This document shows positions 32,319-42,354 of a stretch of DNA of 64,000 bases, piece by piece. A program made the translations under genes and the position numbers. Numbering within the stretch: position 1 is the stretch's first letter; the number at the start of each line of letters is the position of its first letter. The stretch spans positions 124,001 to 188,000 of the forward strand of contig JARBJD010000024.1 of NCBI GenBank assembly GCA_033064195.1. The letters are read 5' to 3'. The notes under the pieces were generated by a model that had not been told where the DNA came from, did no database searches, and worked only from the letters and a program-made list of their open reading frames with translations. Source of the DNA: Blattamonas nauphoetae. Lineage: Eukaryota > Preaxostyla > Oxymonadida.

Positions 32319-34377
32319 ATGACTGCTCACTATTCATTTACTGTCCCAAGTAATTATCAGATCATTAAACTCCTTGGGAAAGGTTCATACGGAGTAGTCT
32401 GGTTTGTCGCTTTTCTTCAACAATAACCTCAACTACTAATCAGCTCGGCCATCAATGAGACAACACATCAACGTGTTGCGGTCAAGAAAGTTGAAGACGT
32501 CTTCAGCCATAGGCACTTTGTTAAGCGGGCTCTGAGCGAGATCCGTCTCCTCACACGCTTGAAACACTCGAATGTTTTCCCTATTTTTTCTTACATTTTC
32601 ACTGACTATTTTTATTCACCAAGATCATCTCTGTTTGTGATATCTTTGCGCCAAAGACATTCAACTCATTCGTCGATCTCTACTGGACCTCAGAACTCTT
32701 CGACTCAGATCTTCACCGCATTATTTCTTCAGGCCAACGTCTTATTGACGAACACATTAAATATTTTGTCTATCAGATCACTTGTGGTGTGAGATACATC
32801 CACTCGGCAGGTGTCATCCATCGTGACCTAGTATGCCCACATTATCCCTTGTCAATCCTTTTTTAGAAACCAGCTAATATTCTTATAAATCGGGATTGTT
32901 CGCTACAGATCGGTGATTTTGGGCTCGCAGTCACCAAACAACAACCAGACAGCGATCCACTGGACCAGACTCTCTACGTTCAGACTCGTTGGTACAGAGC
33001 CCCTGAGCTTCTGCTTGGGAACACTGTCTATGACGAAAAAAGTTTTCATTGCTCTCTGTTATGATCAACATCATTTTTGTTTATCTCCGTTGTCGTCTCT
33101 TCCCTTTCAATCAGTTGATATCTGGTCACTCGGATGCATGATACTGGAATTGCTTCTTCGAAAGCCAGCGTTTCCAGGCACATGTTGTATGATCTCTCTT
33201 TTTCTAGTCATTCTCCAAGACATGGATCAACTTGAACATTATTACAGAGTCCTACCACTGCCCACAGATGAGGAATATAATCTCATCGAAAAATCAAAAG
33301 TATACCCCTCAAAATCGATCTTAATTCACCTGATTTGGCGTTCTCTTTTACTCGTGATCAACCATGCCATTTTCTCCATCCTCATCATCTTTTTTAAAAT
33401 AATCATCTTTTTCTCAGGCCCGTCGTTTTATGCGCCAACTTCCGCACCACAAGAATTCTCTATCTTCATTCCTTTCCACCCACAATGTCAACGCATCGGC
33501 TTCTGTTGTTCAGCTTCTCGAAAAGATGCTTTCGTTCAACCCATCCAATCGTCCCAGCGCGACCGAAATTCTGAACCATCCATATCTGTCAGAATACAAA
33601 GGCATGGGTGACGAATCACTATGTCTCAACAACAAACCTCAGATGGACACTCAATTTCCTTCTGACTCTTCATTATCGCTTCGCTATGAGTCCAAGGCAA
33701 CTCACAGCACTTATAAGCACCTCCTCTTCCAGGAGATTCTCCGCTTCCGTCCGCGCGCTCTTCTTCATTGTGATTACTCGATCCCGGAGAAGGAGCGAGA
33801 AGCTTGTGAAATGGCGAACCCTGGAATACATGCCTGGCTCGACCAACAGCATTCGACATCACAGAAGCACCGACAGTTGCCCTCTCCCAATTTGTCGAAT
33901 CCCAGCGTCACTTCTCCCATATTATCAGTGCCGACACCCCTCAACTCTGTTTCAGCCCTGTCTGGGAAGGAGGAAAAACATAACGAACACCATTCTCAAC
34001 CTTTGAAGACAAAACAAACACAATCAACACCAAACCTCGTCCCATTGGCCCAATCAGCTGGAATAACCACTTCATCAACGGCAAATATCTCAAGACAGCT
34101 TGGAGTGGATCGTTCAAGCTACAAACCGTCCCTCCCCTCACACTCTCATCGTTCCAACGGGCGACAGGTGAAACAGGTCAGTCGAGGCCATCGAAGCACT
34201 CTGAGTATGGGGAACTTGCCCGCCTTCACTCAATCCAACCCAATTCCGTTCAATTCTTCATCGCAATCCACCCTCATGTCGGGATCGAGATGCCTGATGT
34301 CACGGGAGAAACTGATCCCGTCTGGTCGGTTCTTAACATCCAGTTTGTTGAATTCTGTTCCAAATAGCGATGCCTAG
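32319..34377 (+). CDS. MAP kinase with TLY activation motif (7 exons, 567 aa)
   Basis: Exons 32319-32401, 32444-32573, 32624-32830, 32867-33041, 33115-33183, 33220-33299 and 33418-34377; introns of 42, 50, 36, 73, 36 and 118 nt. Phases agree throughout and total 1704 nt. Kinase motifs in order: GKGSYG loop (20-25), VAVKK with Lys42, IHRDL (136-140), KPANIL, DFG (157-159), the dual-phosphorylation site T175-L176-Y177 followed by [13 protein letters not shown], and DIWSLGCM. TxY plus TRWYRAPE marks the MAPK family, acting downstream of a MAP2K in the cytoplasm or nucleus on Ser/Thr-Pro sites. Leu between Thr and Tyr is unusual (TEY, TDY and TGY are common). The C-terminal ~230 residues are Ser/Pro/Gln-rich and probably disordered. 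The fifth intron could be 24 or 36 nt; 36 gives the better FPGTYMDQL. Confidence 0.85.
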
Positions 34378-34699
34378 ATCTCATCTGACATTCGCTATGC
34401 CCACTTTCTAGTACTCTCCTCTCCATTTTTTGATGTCCCTTTCTTTTCTCATCTTGGAAGGAGATTTGTCTTAGCTTTCTATCCAGCACAACTTTTCGTG
34501 TGTCATGTCCTTTTCATCCATGTACAACGTTCTTTTGGCTTTTTTCATGTCTTTTGGTAAAAGTTGATCCATGAAATGGTGTTCTAATGGTAGGATCGAG
34601 CTCAGTTTAGAAAAAGTCGTTCTCCCTCAATGAATAATCTTCTCAACGTGTTTAAGTGCAGAAAGGATGGCTGGATGATGTGAGCACGGAGTCCTCGAT
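34378..34699. other. Intergenic, nothing recognised
   Basis: T-rich spacer downstream of the MAPK stop (TAG at 34375). No gene seen. Confidence 0.4.
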
Positions 34700-35260
34700 C
34701 GAGTGGATTGATAAGTGTTCATTGGCAGTGGGTCAGTCTGGTTTCTTCTCCACATCACCGGAGTGATGTCCTTTTGCTTCTGGCCGACTCTCTCAGAATG
34801 TCATCGTTGGGAGAGGGGTCGTTTGGGATGTGATTCGTTGTCGAGCTGCTTTCCTTCTCTCTTCATCTCTTTTCGAGTGCGGAGTGATGAGGGAATGGTT
34901 GGCGAGCGATGAAGAAGCATTTTGGTTTGTCTGTCTTTCCGAACACTTGATTGATAGTGCACGAATTTTCTCGATTTTGAACGACGATCTCACGGATGTC
35001 ACGAAGAGAAGTCGATGTTGAGAAATGAACTGGACTCTCTGCCAAAGCGAGGGATGGCGAGGAGCGGTCGGGATGGGTTTGATTCTTCGTTCTGGAGGAG
35101 ATGAAAGGGAGAAGACGTTTCACGTGTGTGTGTGTGTGTGTGTGAGGGGTACACTGTGATGGTAGTCGTTCTGGGGAAGAATGATGTGATTCCAGAACAG
35201 ATCATGAAGTCGTACAAAGCCGTGTTGTGTAAAAGAAGTGAGAAACAGTTCGAAAGATGT
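34700..35260 (-). pseudogene. Decayed surface-protein fragment (third module copy)
   Basis: The minus strand contains VFGKTDKPKCFFIARQPF (about 34915-34970), which parallels RLFGTTEKPKYFFIPSQQ at 55.5 kb, and an AACGAAGAATCAAACCCA stretch matching 58.19 kb. Like those, it lies directly downstream of a helical-family gene (here on the minus strand). Frames are short and interrupted. Interpreted as the remains of a beta-helix-type surface-protein gene that travels with the helical gene. A GT microsatellite lies at 35124-35144. Confidence 0.45.
35124..35144. repeat. (GT)n microsatellite
   Basis: About ten and a half GT units in a row. Confidence 0.9.
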
Positions 35261-35383
35261 GTGGGGTCTCTTCCGTTCCTATTCAGGTTCTGGCAAGTTC
35301 ATGCCGTGCAAATTGTTCCAATAAATCGAATACCCATCAATGTATTCTCCAAACTTCCCGAAACAGTTGTTTTGCAGCCGTGG

Positions 35384-35392
35384 GTTGATCGC
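35384..35392. repeat. 9-bp target duplication, left
   Basis: GTTGATCGC directly before the left end of the Mutator-like element; identical to 37508-37516. Confidence 0.9.
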
Positions 35393-36097
35393 GGGTAGGT
35401 CTAGGCTCAGATCTAGAAAAGTCTAGGCGCAGATCTGCAGATCGGTCTAGGCGCAGATCTGAAAGTCTACACGCAGATCCGTCATTCTTAGCCTTGCTTT
35501 TGCTTCCATATCACATTTTCGACATCCAACATCTAAATTTCGATATCATTTCTTCTTTTTCGTTCACTTCTCACCTTATCCCGTTTTTTAGACTGTTCTC
35601 ACAATGTTCAAACACACCTTGGGTTGATCAAGGTGGAATCTGTCATCTGAAGCAATTTGATCAATCACGTTGGTTTTTCGTGACGTGTAAGAAGGCTGGA
35701 AATGAACGAACAACTTAGAGGTGTCTGGTCTCATCCATTGGAACAGTGGATGCGGAGAGAGGTGATTGAGAGGAGGGAGAAGGCATAGTGGGAAAATAGA
35801 GCGTGATGATGAGAGTAGGAGGTGATGAGAATGGATTTTATGCCACTGGGAGGGAGGATAGACGAAGAGAATCCGGATGAAGGGAGAATTGATGATGGTT
35901 GTGAAAGATGGCATACTCGTCAATCGGTTGGTCATAGTCAGCCGGAATCGAGCGACGCTCTCATTTTCTGTTCCCTTCTTCACTTGTTTCTTCTTCTCTC
36001 TTCTTATCTTTCTGTTTTTCTTCCATGCTTTGTCCTGACTTCTTCTGAATCAGAATGGGATCTACTAACGGTTTGATTCGCGTTTGCAGACTCCACG

Positions 36098-36544
36098 TTA
36101 CTGTGCGGATGATCCGAATAACAATAATTTGGTACACCAACGGAATTTGGCGAAACTGAGAAAAACATAGATCAAAGGCTGACAGAACCTGACGAAGACA
36201 ACAAAAAGCACATAGAATGAAAAGTGGTCTTTGTTGACGATTCTAAGTGCATACACTGATATTTGCCTCGTATCTTCGTATTTGCTATTCAAGAATGCAG
36301 TCTCAACAGGGGCGATGTTGGTCGAACGTCCGCAAACAAGAATGATTGTCCAACATGTCCTGCTCCATTTTTCCCTCCAAGACCACTCGGGGATCGTACT
36401 GATTGGAGTGGAACTGTGATCTTGATGGTGATGATTGTTGTAGTCCAAGAGCGAGAACGAACAGAAAATCTGAAGACAATTCGGAAGTAATAGACTCGTC
36501 TTGTGGTTCTTGCGAATGATAAGTTGGACGAATTCGTTGCGCAT
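36098..36544 (-). CDS. 148-codon frame inside the Mutator-like element
   Basis: ATG to TAA frame reading MRNEFVQLIIRKNHKTSLLL at its start and containing EWSWREKWSRTCWTIILVCG and a hydrophobic stretch FYVLFVVFVRFCQPLIYVFL near the end, which could be a membrane segment. It lies 42 bp downstream of the spliced segment on the same strand and could be part of the same captured gene. Not recognised; coding status uncertain. Confidence 0.35.
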   Translation of the reverse strand: MRNEFVQLIIRKNHKTSLLLPNCLQIFCSFSLLDYNNHHHQDHSSTPISTIPEWSWREKWSRTCWTIILVCGRSTNIAPVETAFLNSKYEDTRQISVYALRIVNKDHFSFYVLFVVFVRFCQPLIYVFLSFAKFRWCTKLLLFGSSAQ

Positions 36545-36586
36545 GGTGCTCTAATTGTTAACGTGGTGCTAGACGTTGTAATGGGA

Positions 36587-37159
36587 TCACAATGTTGAGT
36601 GATGTGAAATGGACAAATTCAGGAAGGATTTTGTTCGTCGGCCGTCAGAACGGGGAGATGAATCGTGTGGGAGATGTAGATGCGAATTCGAGTGAGGATC
36701 CCCACTTAATACGGAGCGAGGTGAACAACGGTGTTTCGTGATCATCGAAGGCTCCAATGAACCAACGATGGATCTGAAGTTTCCTGATCTATGAAGACAA
36801 CAGAACAGAGAGGAGATGAATAGAGGGAAGTCATACAGCGAGGAGAATGAATCGAGATCGAGACGGAAGTGATCTCCTGAAAACTATAGGTAATTTTCAC
36901 ACACCTTCGTCCCCTGATAATGTCCAGAAGGGAACGAATACAAAATTGAAGATTCGTGAAGGACGAGAAGAACGAGGATGAAGGGTTGGCACTTTTGTGA
37001 AAAGAGTTTGAGCTGATATCGATGAAGAACCAACAAAAAGGGAAGAAAAGACGAAAAAGCAAACCCACTAGTTCTTGCAATCAGTTGATATGGGAGAAAA
37101 TGTGTATCAACGCACATGTCTTCGTAGACAGTGTGCTGAACGGCAAACGCATCATAGAG
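36587..37159 (-). CDS. Captured multi-exon coding segment in the Mutator-like element
   Basis: Four minus-strand exons, 37159-37069, 37012-36905, 36876-36837 and 36788-36587, separated by introns of 56, 28 and 48 nt with GT-AG ends, give one continuous 146-residue frame ending in TGA. All junction phases agree (1, 1, 2). Sequence landmarks: LYDAFAVQHTVYEDMCVDTH, PYQLIART, FNFVFVPFWTLSGDE, HFRLDLDSFSSL, then a Ser/Arg/His-rich tail. There is no ATG: upstream, a possible ninth-codon exon (37240-37214) opens after a TAA just inside the TIR. It looks like the 3' part of a host gene captured by the element. Family not recognised. Confidence 0.5.
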
Positions 37160-37507
37160 CTGTGGGATCGATAAGGCAGAAAATGAGAATGAAACAGGAT
37201 TTATATGACATACATTTGCTAGTGAACCATCATCCAGGCGTTATTCTTCGTTGAGTCGGTGAGAAGACTTGATCAACCCAAGGTGTGTTTGAACATTGTG
37301 AGAACAGTCTAAAAAACGGGATAAGGTGAGAAGTGAACGAAAAAGAAGAAATGATATCGAAATTTAGATGTTGGATGTCGAAAATGTGATATGGAAGCAA
37401 AAGCAAGGCTAAGAATGACGGATCTGCGTGTAGACTTTCAGATCTGCGCCTAGACCGATCTGCAGATCTGCGCCTAGACTTTTCTAGATCTGAGCCTAGA
37501 CTTACCC

Positions 37508-37516
37508 GTTGATCGC
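37508..37516. repeat. 9-bp target duplication, right
   Basis: GTTGATCGC directly after the right end of the Mutator-like element; identical to 35384-35392. Confidence 0.9.
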
Positions 37517-38382
37517 ATCCTCGAGGCCTTCCATTCGCAGTAAACAAAGAAGTGTTGTCGCTGACTGAAGACACTCTCCCTCTTTTCTGTCCCATTCGAG
37601 CTCGATCTTTGTCATATCGCGGAGAAAAGTCCAAATTGAGTAATCTATGTCGAAGAATGAGAGACAACTTGGGATTGCGAGAATGACAGGCATATTCAGA
37701 ACCAAATCCATGAAAGGTCGATTGTATGGAGATATTTGGAGGAGTTGGGCAAGAAGGATCAAGAAATTAGCCGACATGCCTCCATCGACGATCGAATGGC
37801 GATTCTCGCACAGATTGCGGATGTATCTCTCAGAAGGCAAGAGAACCTGCTTCAAAACCATCTCAAAAAGAGCTTGGTCTTCATAAGAATGCTCAATTTC
37901 AAGACAATCCAGTGCAATCAGACTTGCGAGCCAGGTTGATTTGGAGATGCTTAAAATGAGACAAGCGTGGATGTGTCCACAATCTGGGAACGAGAGAGAC
38001 AGTGGATCGAGAGTGATGACGAGTTGAGGGATCAGATCAGCTTGGACGAGTGCATAGAGGGCTTTTGCTGAAAATGCTGAGATCATACTGCTAAGCATCT
38101 GAAATGTTGATGTGGTGATTGCTTGACTGGTACAAGAAATGAGCACCACAATGGATTGGATTAAGTCTTTCGAGGACTCATCAGAGAATAATGCAAGGTG
38201 TTGGAGAAGGGGATCTGGTGAACAGTCTTCAAGTTGTTCCACATATTCGAGAAACCTCACGGATTTAGCCTCCAAGTAGACATCAAGTACAGGCTGGAAC
38301 TTCACAGCGGCAACAAGAGACTGAAAAATAACTGCTTGTTCTTGTAAAGGTTTCAATTGGTTGAAACATTGAGATTGAGATG

Positions 38383-39245
38383 ATATTACCTTCCAACCAA
38401 ACTGCGTTCACAAGAATTCCCTTGTCGTCGCCAACGAAAAGGGTATGAGCTGTGCCGACACAACCGTCGAGGTTGTTGAATGGGATACTGGCAACTTCTC
38501 TATTGCGTCCGAAACGCCCTTCATCTGCAACCCCAACGTCCACACTCTGAATGTCAAACACTGCGATCTGAAGAACGTGAGATTCACCGGATCAAAAGGA
38601 GCACAACAGAAATTAGTCAGTCTCTCAAAAGCCATCGTCTCCAATTGCCACTTCTTCTGCTGCGATGGCCCATTGTCCGGTGGCATCTTCCCGGCTGTTC
38701 AAGCGATGAATGTGACACTTGATTCCGTCCTTGTGGAGAACTGCACAAACACTGTGGCTATCTCCGACAGTTTCAAGCCCAGAACCAGTTTTGTGACCAT
38801 CACAAACTCCACTTTCCGATTCGGCTCTTCTGGAAAAACAATCCCTGACGGAGCTGGCCTTTGGATCCCCGCGCAAGCCAACATCACTCTTATCGATGTG
38901 ATCTTCGCCAACAACACCGGAAGCCGCGATGGAGGCGGGCTCTATCTTGCTGGAGGGTACAATTCATCCCTTGTCAGAAATTGCCAATTTATCGCCAACA
39001 CTGCCTTCAGGGGCGGTGGCATTTTTGTCGACCGTCCATCAGGTTCAGAACTAAAGAATACATGCTTCACTAACGTCACCTTCGCCAATAAAGGAAGACT
39101 GGGACATGACATTTACTTCGAGCGCATAGGCTCGAACGTTCTAGCGTCCAGCTTTGTGAACTGCACCAGCCGAAGCTCGTCTCCTCGTATCTACGATAAT
39201 GGGGCGAGACAGGGATATGATTGGACGAATTCAGGCAGTTCATAG
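38383..39245 (+). CDS. Beta-helix surface-protein fragment
   Basis: An open frame from about 38383, first ATG at 38445, stop TAG at 39243-39245. The sequence is typical of the extracellular beta helix: SLVVANEKGMSCADTTVEVV, KAIVSNCHFFCCDGPLSGGI, NVTLDSVLVENCTN, ANITLIDVIFANNTGSRDGG and FRGGGIFVDRPSG, with repeated GGG-I/L turns and N-glycosylation sequons. It lacks a signal peptide at the 5' end and a membrane anchor at the 3' end (it ends TNSGSS). It probably is a truncated gene joined at about 38375 to the oppositely oriented helical-family pseudogene. A secreted product from an unseen upstream exon cannot be excluded. Confidence 0.6.
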
Positions 39246-39391
39246 AGTTATAACTGGCACTGAGCGTCGTCCTTCTCCAGTCGGATGGGAACGAATTATG
39301 ACTGTTGTATATGTTATTCGCCACACTTTGTCTCTAATTTTTCATTCTTCTGTTTGATGAGAGTTCTTGTTTTCTGAAAACATCTGAAAAC

Positions 39392-40292
39392 CAGGGGTTT
39401 TGGAACCGGAGGCCAGCCTTAAATAAATTAATATGGTAAACGAGATATCTCATTTTGAAATGGAAAGAAGCAAAAAACCGTAAAAGTGAAGAGAAAATAG
39501 TGATTACTCAATTGTCTAGTTTTGGAGTCCGTTTTAGCTTCCAGTGCAAATGTCACCCAGATTGCTGTAGATTGTATTCACATCGGACTATTCGGAAAAT
39601 GTGGCGATTTTTCATCAAACAGTGGAGATTTTCTGCCGGTAATGTGCTTGGATATAGAATTATTGCCAGTTTTTTTCAAAGTGCAGACAGATGTAATAGG
39701 TCCTATTTTGACGGAAGAAATAGAATCAAGAACGAGTATATGTTTCAAAATGGGATATTTGGTGATTTTGTCCTTTTCCATGACTAGATCCGACCATCTG
39801 ATTGAGATGACGACATTCCGAGATGGCTATCGATGATATTCCAAGTAAAAATCCAAATTTCTGTTTCAATGTCTTCCAGAAAACTTCAGTTCGGCTGCCA
39901 AAGTCGAATATCACTTCTGTGTCCCTGCTCAACAAACACTCGTTCGAGAGTGTTGATCGCCGAGGATTTCATTGACAACGGAGAAAGTTTATGGAAATGG
40001 AGGAAAAACAATGGTAGAGGTGGAGAGTTGAATATTGAATCTGATGGTTGTTTTTCCAGTTCACACTTTAAAAAATGAAGAAAATGAGCAAAAACGATCA
40101 GCTCCGCATTTGCTCAATAAGAGGTTTTCAACCTTCTCCGTGATTTTCTCGCCATTTCTCCGTATTCTCTTTTGGTGTTTTTTTTATTTTCAAAAAAGAA
40201 TCACCCAGAGCGTCAGAGTGGCGAAAAGTGAACTTTCTCTGCCTCCACCAACAGTGTATTACCCATAAATTCCTCCGGTTCCAAAACCCCTG
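39392..40292. mobile_element. 901-bp hAT-like non-autonomous element
   Basis: Perfect 21-bp terminal inverted repeats beginning CAGGGGTTTTGGAACCGGAG, flanked by identical 8-bp duplications CTGAAAAC (39384-39391 and 40293-40300). The CAGGG ends and 8-bp duplication are diagnostic of the hAT superfamily. No hAT transposase is encoded. A 105-codon plus frame (39522-39836; NVTQIAVDCIHIGLFGKCGD) follows a plausible acceptor TCTAG and may be captured sequence. Confidence 0.8.
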
Positions 40293-40300
40293 CTGAAAAC

Positions 40301-40682
40301 TCACCAAAAGAGGAACGGGAGGAAAGAGAAGTGATAATGACACTCCAGTGACTTTGAGTGCTTCCACACAATCCACAAACCTCCTCCAACGCGAGTCGGT
40401 AGTAAAGAGAGAACGAAACGGAGCTTGTAACGAAGACGAAAATAGATCCGAGAGAAATGAGGGCAGAAAGCAGATCAACACGACGAGAGGACGAGAATGA
40501 AGAGTCAACTCCATCGCCAACAGCGATGATGAAACCGCTGTCTTAAAAACATGAGCGAATGGATCCATTCTCTTGACCCGTCCTGTCTGCCGCATAAACC
40601 GACAATCCCCCACAAAACGCAAAAATGATACGCATTCAACAAAGTGCAAAGCGGTATGCGCGCCAGCGGAGAAGAAACGCAT
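40301..40682 (-). other. Possible membrane-protein coding segment next to hAT element
   Basis: Minus-strand frame with hydrophobic stretches (PLVVLICFLPSFLSDLFSS, VTGVSLSLLFPPVPLLVSF) that runs into the hAT-like element. Across the element the same frame would continue for 13 codons (MFSENKNSHQTEE) to a TGA. A GTGAGT donor-like sequence also occurs at the boundary. No family recognised; gene status uncertain. Confidence 0.3.
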
Positions 40683-40765
40683 CCCAAAGAGGGTAGTTTT
40701 GACAGTGTGATAACCACAAGGGGAGTTTCGGATTCACTCGAAAGAACAAGGTTTTGACGGGTGTA

Positions 40766-41797
40766 TCAATGTCGTGGAACATTCGCCGCCAGATAATTCA
40801 TAAGGAGGCTGTGTTTCTGCCGAATGGCGAGGCCGTTTAAGTAAGAGCGGGTCTCCCAAAAGCAGATAGCGTCCAGTTCGTCAGCCAGCCCCTCATCGTC
40901 CAGCTTCTGCTGAATGTCCTTCCACTGTTGCCTGTGAGAGGGAAACATATGTTTGCAGTCAAAGGCAGAGGATTCAAGTCCTACCACGGAAGAGTAAATC
41001 ATTGAATTAACTTCGAAGGAGAGAAGACTGGTCGTGAAGATGAGACAAGCATGAAGAGAGAACGCGAATGTCAGAGTCGGCTCGTGATTCAAACCAAGTT
41101 GAAGGAGCATGAGTAGCAATCCTGCGACTTTGAACGATTTCGGCGACGCCATTGCTAATGCGTGTCTGTTCTCACAGCACCACGAGAGGTAGGACCCAGC
41201 AGGCTGCAACACCTGCTCATAGAGGATCTGCTGAATCGAGTCGAAAGAATGAGTTGGAATATAGTCGACAATGTAGTGTCGTTGACCCAGCATGCTGGAA
41301 ACGATGACAGAGAAGAGATGATGATGGGATTCTGCAGTCATGTTGTCTATAATCCACGGTATCGTTGGTGTCAAACGAACAAAGAAGCCAGAACAGACCA
41401 ACGAGAATGTTTTGTCCACAGTAATTGAATAGAGGATATCACGCAGCAGTTGCAGCGAGAGATGCACAATCGACGTGTATCCACTTGTCAAGAGTGTCAG
41501 AAACGCTGCGAAGAAACCGTCTGGGCTGTCTTTTCCACTTGGAACGAGTCTCGTGAACATCCCTCCAACATACGTAACGTTCTGAAAGTGTGGTAATAGT
41601 TTGTCCAACACGATTTCAGCCTTGTGCAGGGCAGCTTCATCCAAAGTGTTTCCTTCTTCGATGTAACGAACGAGAGAAACAAGAAAGGGAGAAGCATGTT
41701 CCAGCGATTTAAACCGAGCTGAAGGAGGAGTGAGGAAACGAGGAAGTGTAGATGATTGTTTCGAAGAGCGTGGATAGGATTTGTTAGGGCGCGACAT
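40766..41797 (-). CDS. Helical-family protein, intact divergent member (343 aa)
   Basis: ATG at 41797 to stop at 40766, no intron. The N-terminal ~25 residues are basic and Ser-rich (MSRPNKSYPRSSKQSSTLPR). The rest is amphipathic helix in the family pattern: HASPFLVSLVRYIEEGNTLD, EIVLDKLLPHFQN, IVHLSLQLLRDILYSI, and YEQVLQPAGSYLSWCCENRH aligned to the family's 'KQVLxPSEKYIxxLCxNR'. Like the 11.2-kb copy it is much diverged from the 37.5/49.5/53.6/60.1-kb group, so it belongs to an older branch. I suggest an ARM/HEAT-like scaffold protein; no catalytic residues are evident. Confidence 0.7.
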   Translation of the reverse strand: MSRPNKSYPRSSKQSSTLPRFLTPPSARFKSLEHASPFLVSLVRYIEEGNTLDEAALHKAEIVLDKLLPHFQNVTYVGGMFTRLVPSGKDSPDGFFAAFLTLLTSGYTSIVHLSLQLLRDILYSITVDKTFSLVCSGFFVRLTPTIPWIIDNMTAESHHHLFSVIVSSMLGQRHYIVDYIPTHSFDSIQQILYEQVLQPAGSYLSWCCENRHALAMASPKSFKVAGLLLMLLQLGLNHEPTLTFAFSLHACLIFTTSLLSFEVNSMIYSSVVGLESSAFDCKHMFPSHRQQWKDIQQKLDDEGLADELDAICFWETRSYLNGLAIRQKHSLLMNYLAANVPRH

Positions 41798-42268
41798 TCA
41801 AAAGGAGAACGAAGATTCTGATCACACCCACACTTTTGCATTCACAGTTCATCACCATTCTGAAAGACACAATTCGACAAAGAGTCCTCGAAAATGCTGA
41901 AGGTATAGAACAGAAGGCAAGTGTTGACTTGGTGGGCCGTAAGTGATCGAGGTGTGTCTTGTCGTTTTTTTCAACTATCCCGTCCTCTCTTCATAATTGG
42001 TCCACTATAGTGATGAGAACGCCTGTTTACCGAAATTTCGATGATAGTGTCAGGATCGTCATCACGAATTCCAAACTCGGTTGATCCTGACTGATGCGGG
42101 CGATTGGTGAACACTATCTTTTCACCTTTTCGCTTTCTCGGTTCATTTTTCCCTTTTATCTATCATTTCATCTTAATTTTTCAATAAATTTTGTTTGATC
42201 ATTGTTTTCGGTGAAGCGACACAATGAAACACCTCAACCAACAAAACACCCAAATTCAGATCACGCTC
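41798..42268. other. Intergenic, nothing recognised
   Basis: AT-rich spacer upstream of the helical-family gene and of the tRNA-like unit. No gene seen. Confidence 0.4.
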
Positions 42269-42344
42269 GACGCTTGCGTGGTGCAATCGGTAGATCGCCC
42301 GCTTTGAAAGCTTGAGGACGCGGGTTCAAGACCTACCAGCGTCC
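42269..42344 (+). tRNA. tRNA-like Pol III unit, anticodon UGA (Ser) if functional
   Basis: It contains a perfect A box (TGGTGCAATCGG, 42279-42290), a perfect B box (GGTTCAAGACC, 42323-42333) and a run of eight T at 42347-42354, the Pol III termination signal. An acceptor helix GACGCT/AGCGTC pairs at the ends, and TTTGAAA could form an anticodon loop with TGA. But the anticodon stem pairs poorly (CCCGC against GCTTG), the T stem has a mismatch, and the A box sits 3 nt too far from the 5' end. A tRNA(Ser) should also have a long variable arm, which is absent. It is therefore more likely a degenerate tRNA or a tRNA-derived sequence. Confidence 0.4.
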
Positions 42345-42354
42345 TCTTTTTTTT

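Larger units (their letters stand above)
35393..37507. mobile_element. Mutator-like element, 240-bp TIRs, 9-bp TSD, carries coding DNA
   Basis: A 2115-bp element with near-identical 240-bp terminal inverted repeats (35393-35632 and 37268-37507), both starting GGGTA(G/A)GTCTAGGCTCAG. The TIRs contain internal direct repeats of GTCTAGGCGCAGATCTG, possible transposase-binding sites. Perfect 9-bp duplications (GTTGATCGC) flank it, the length typical of Mutator superfamily insertions. No MULE transposase is visible inside. Instead the minus strand holds a spliceable coding segment (36587-37159) and a 148-codon frame (36544-36098). This is the structure of a Pack-MULE: a non-autonomous element that has picked up host gene pieces. 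It disrupted a helical-family gene. Near-identical TIRs suggest a fairly recent insertion. Confidence 0.85.
35279..38370 (-). pseudogene. Helical-family gene split by a Mutator-like element
   Basis: The main part runs from about 38370 to 37508, with family motifs QAVIFQSLVAAVKFQPVLD, LEAKSVRFLEYVEQ, DLIQSIVVLISCTSQAITT, VLLPSERYIRNLCENRHSI and MPVILAIPSCLSFFDIDYSI, ending LLRMEGLEDAIN at the target duplication. The missing C-terminus is found beyond the 2115-bp element, 35392-35279: AINPRLQNNCFGKFGEYIDG, then YWNNLHGMNLPEPE and TAG, matching the ends of the copies at 55.1 and 61.2 kb (QLGMNLP). In the present DNA the frame runs into the element and stops at once. The 5' end has no ATG (CFNQLKPLQEQ follows other sequence) and abuts a plus-strand surface fragment, so it is probably also 5'-truncated. 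Confidence 0.8.
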
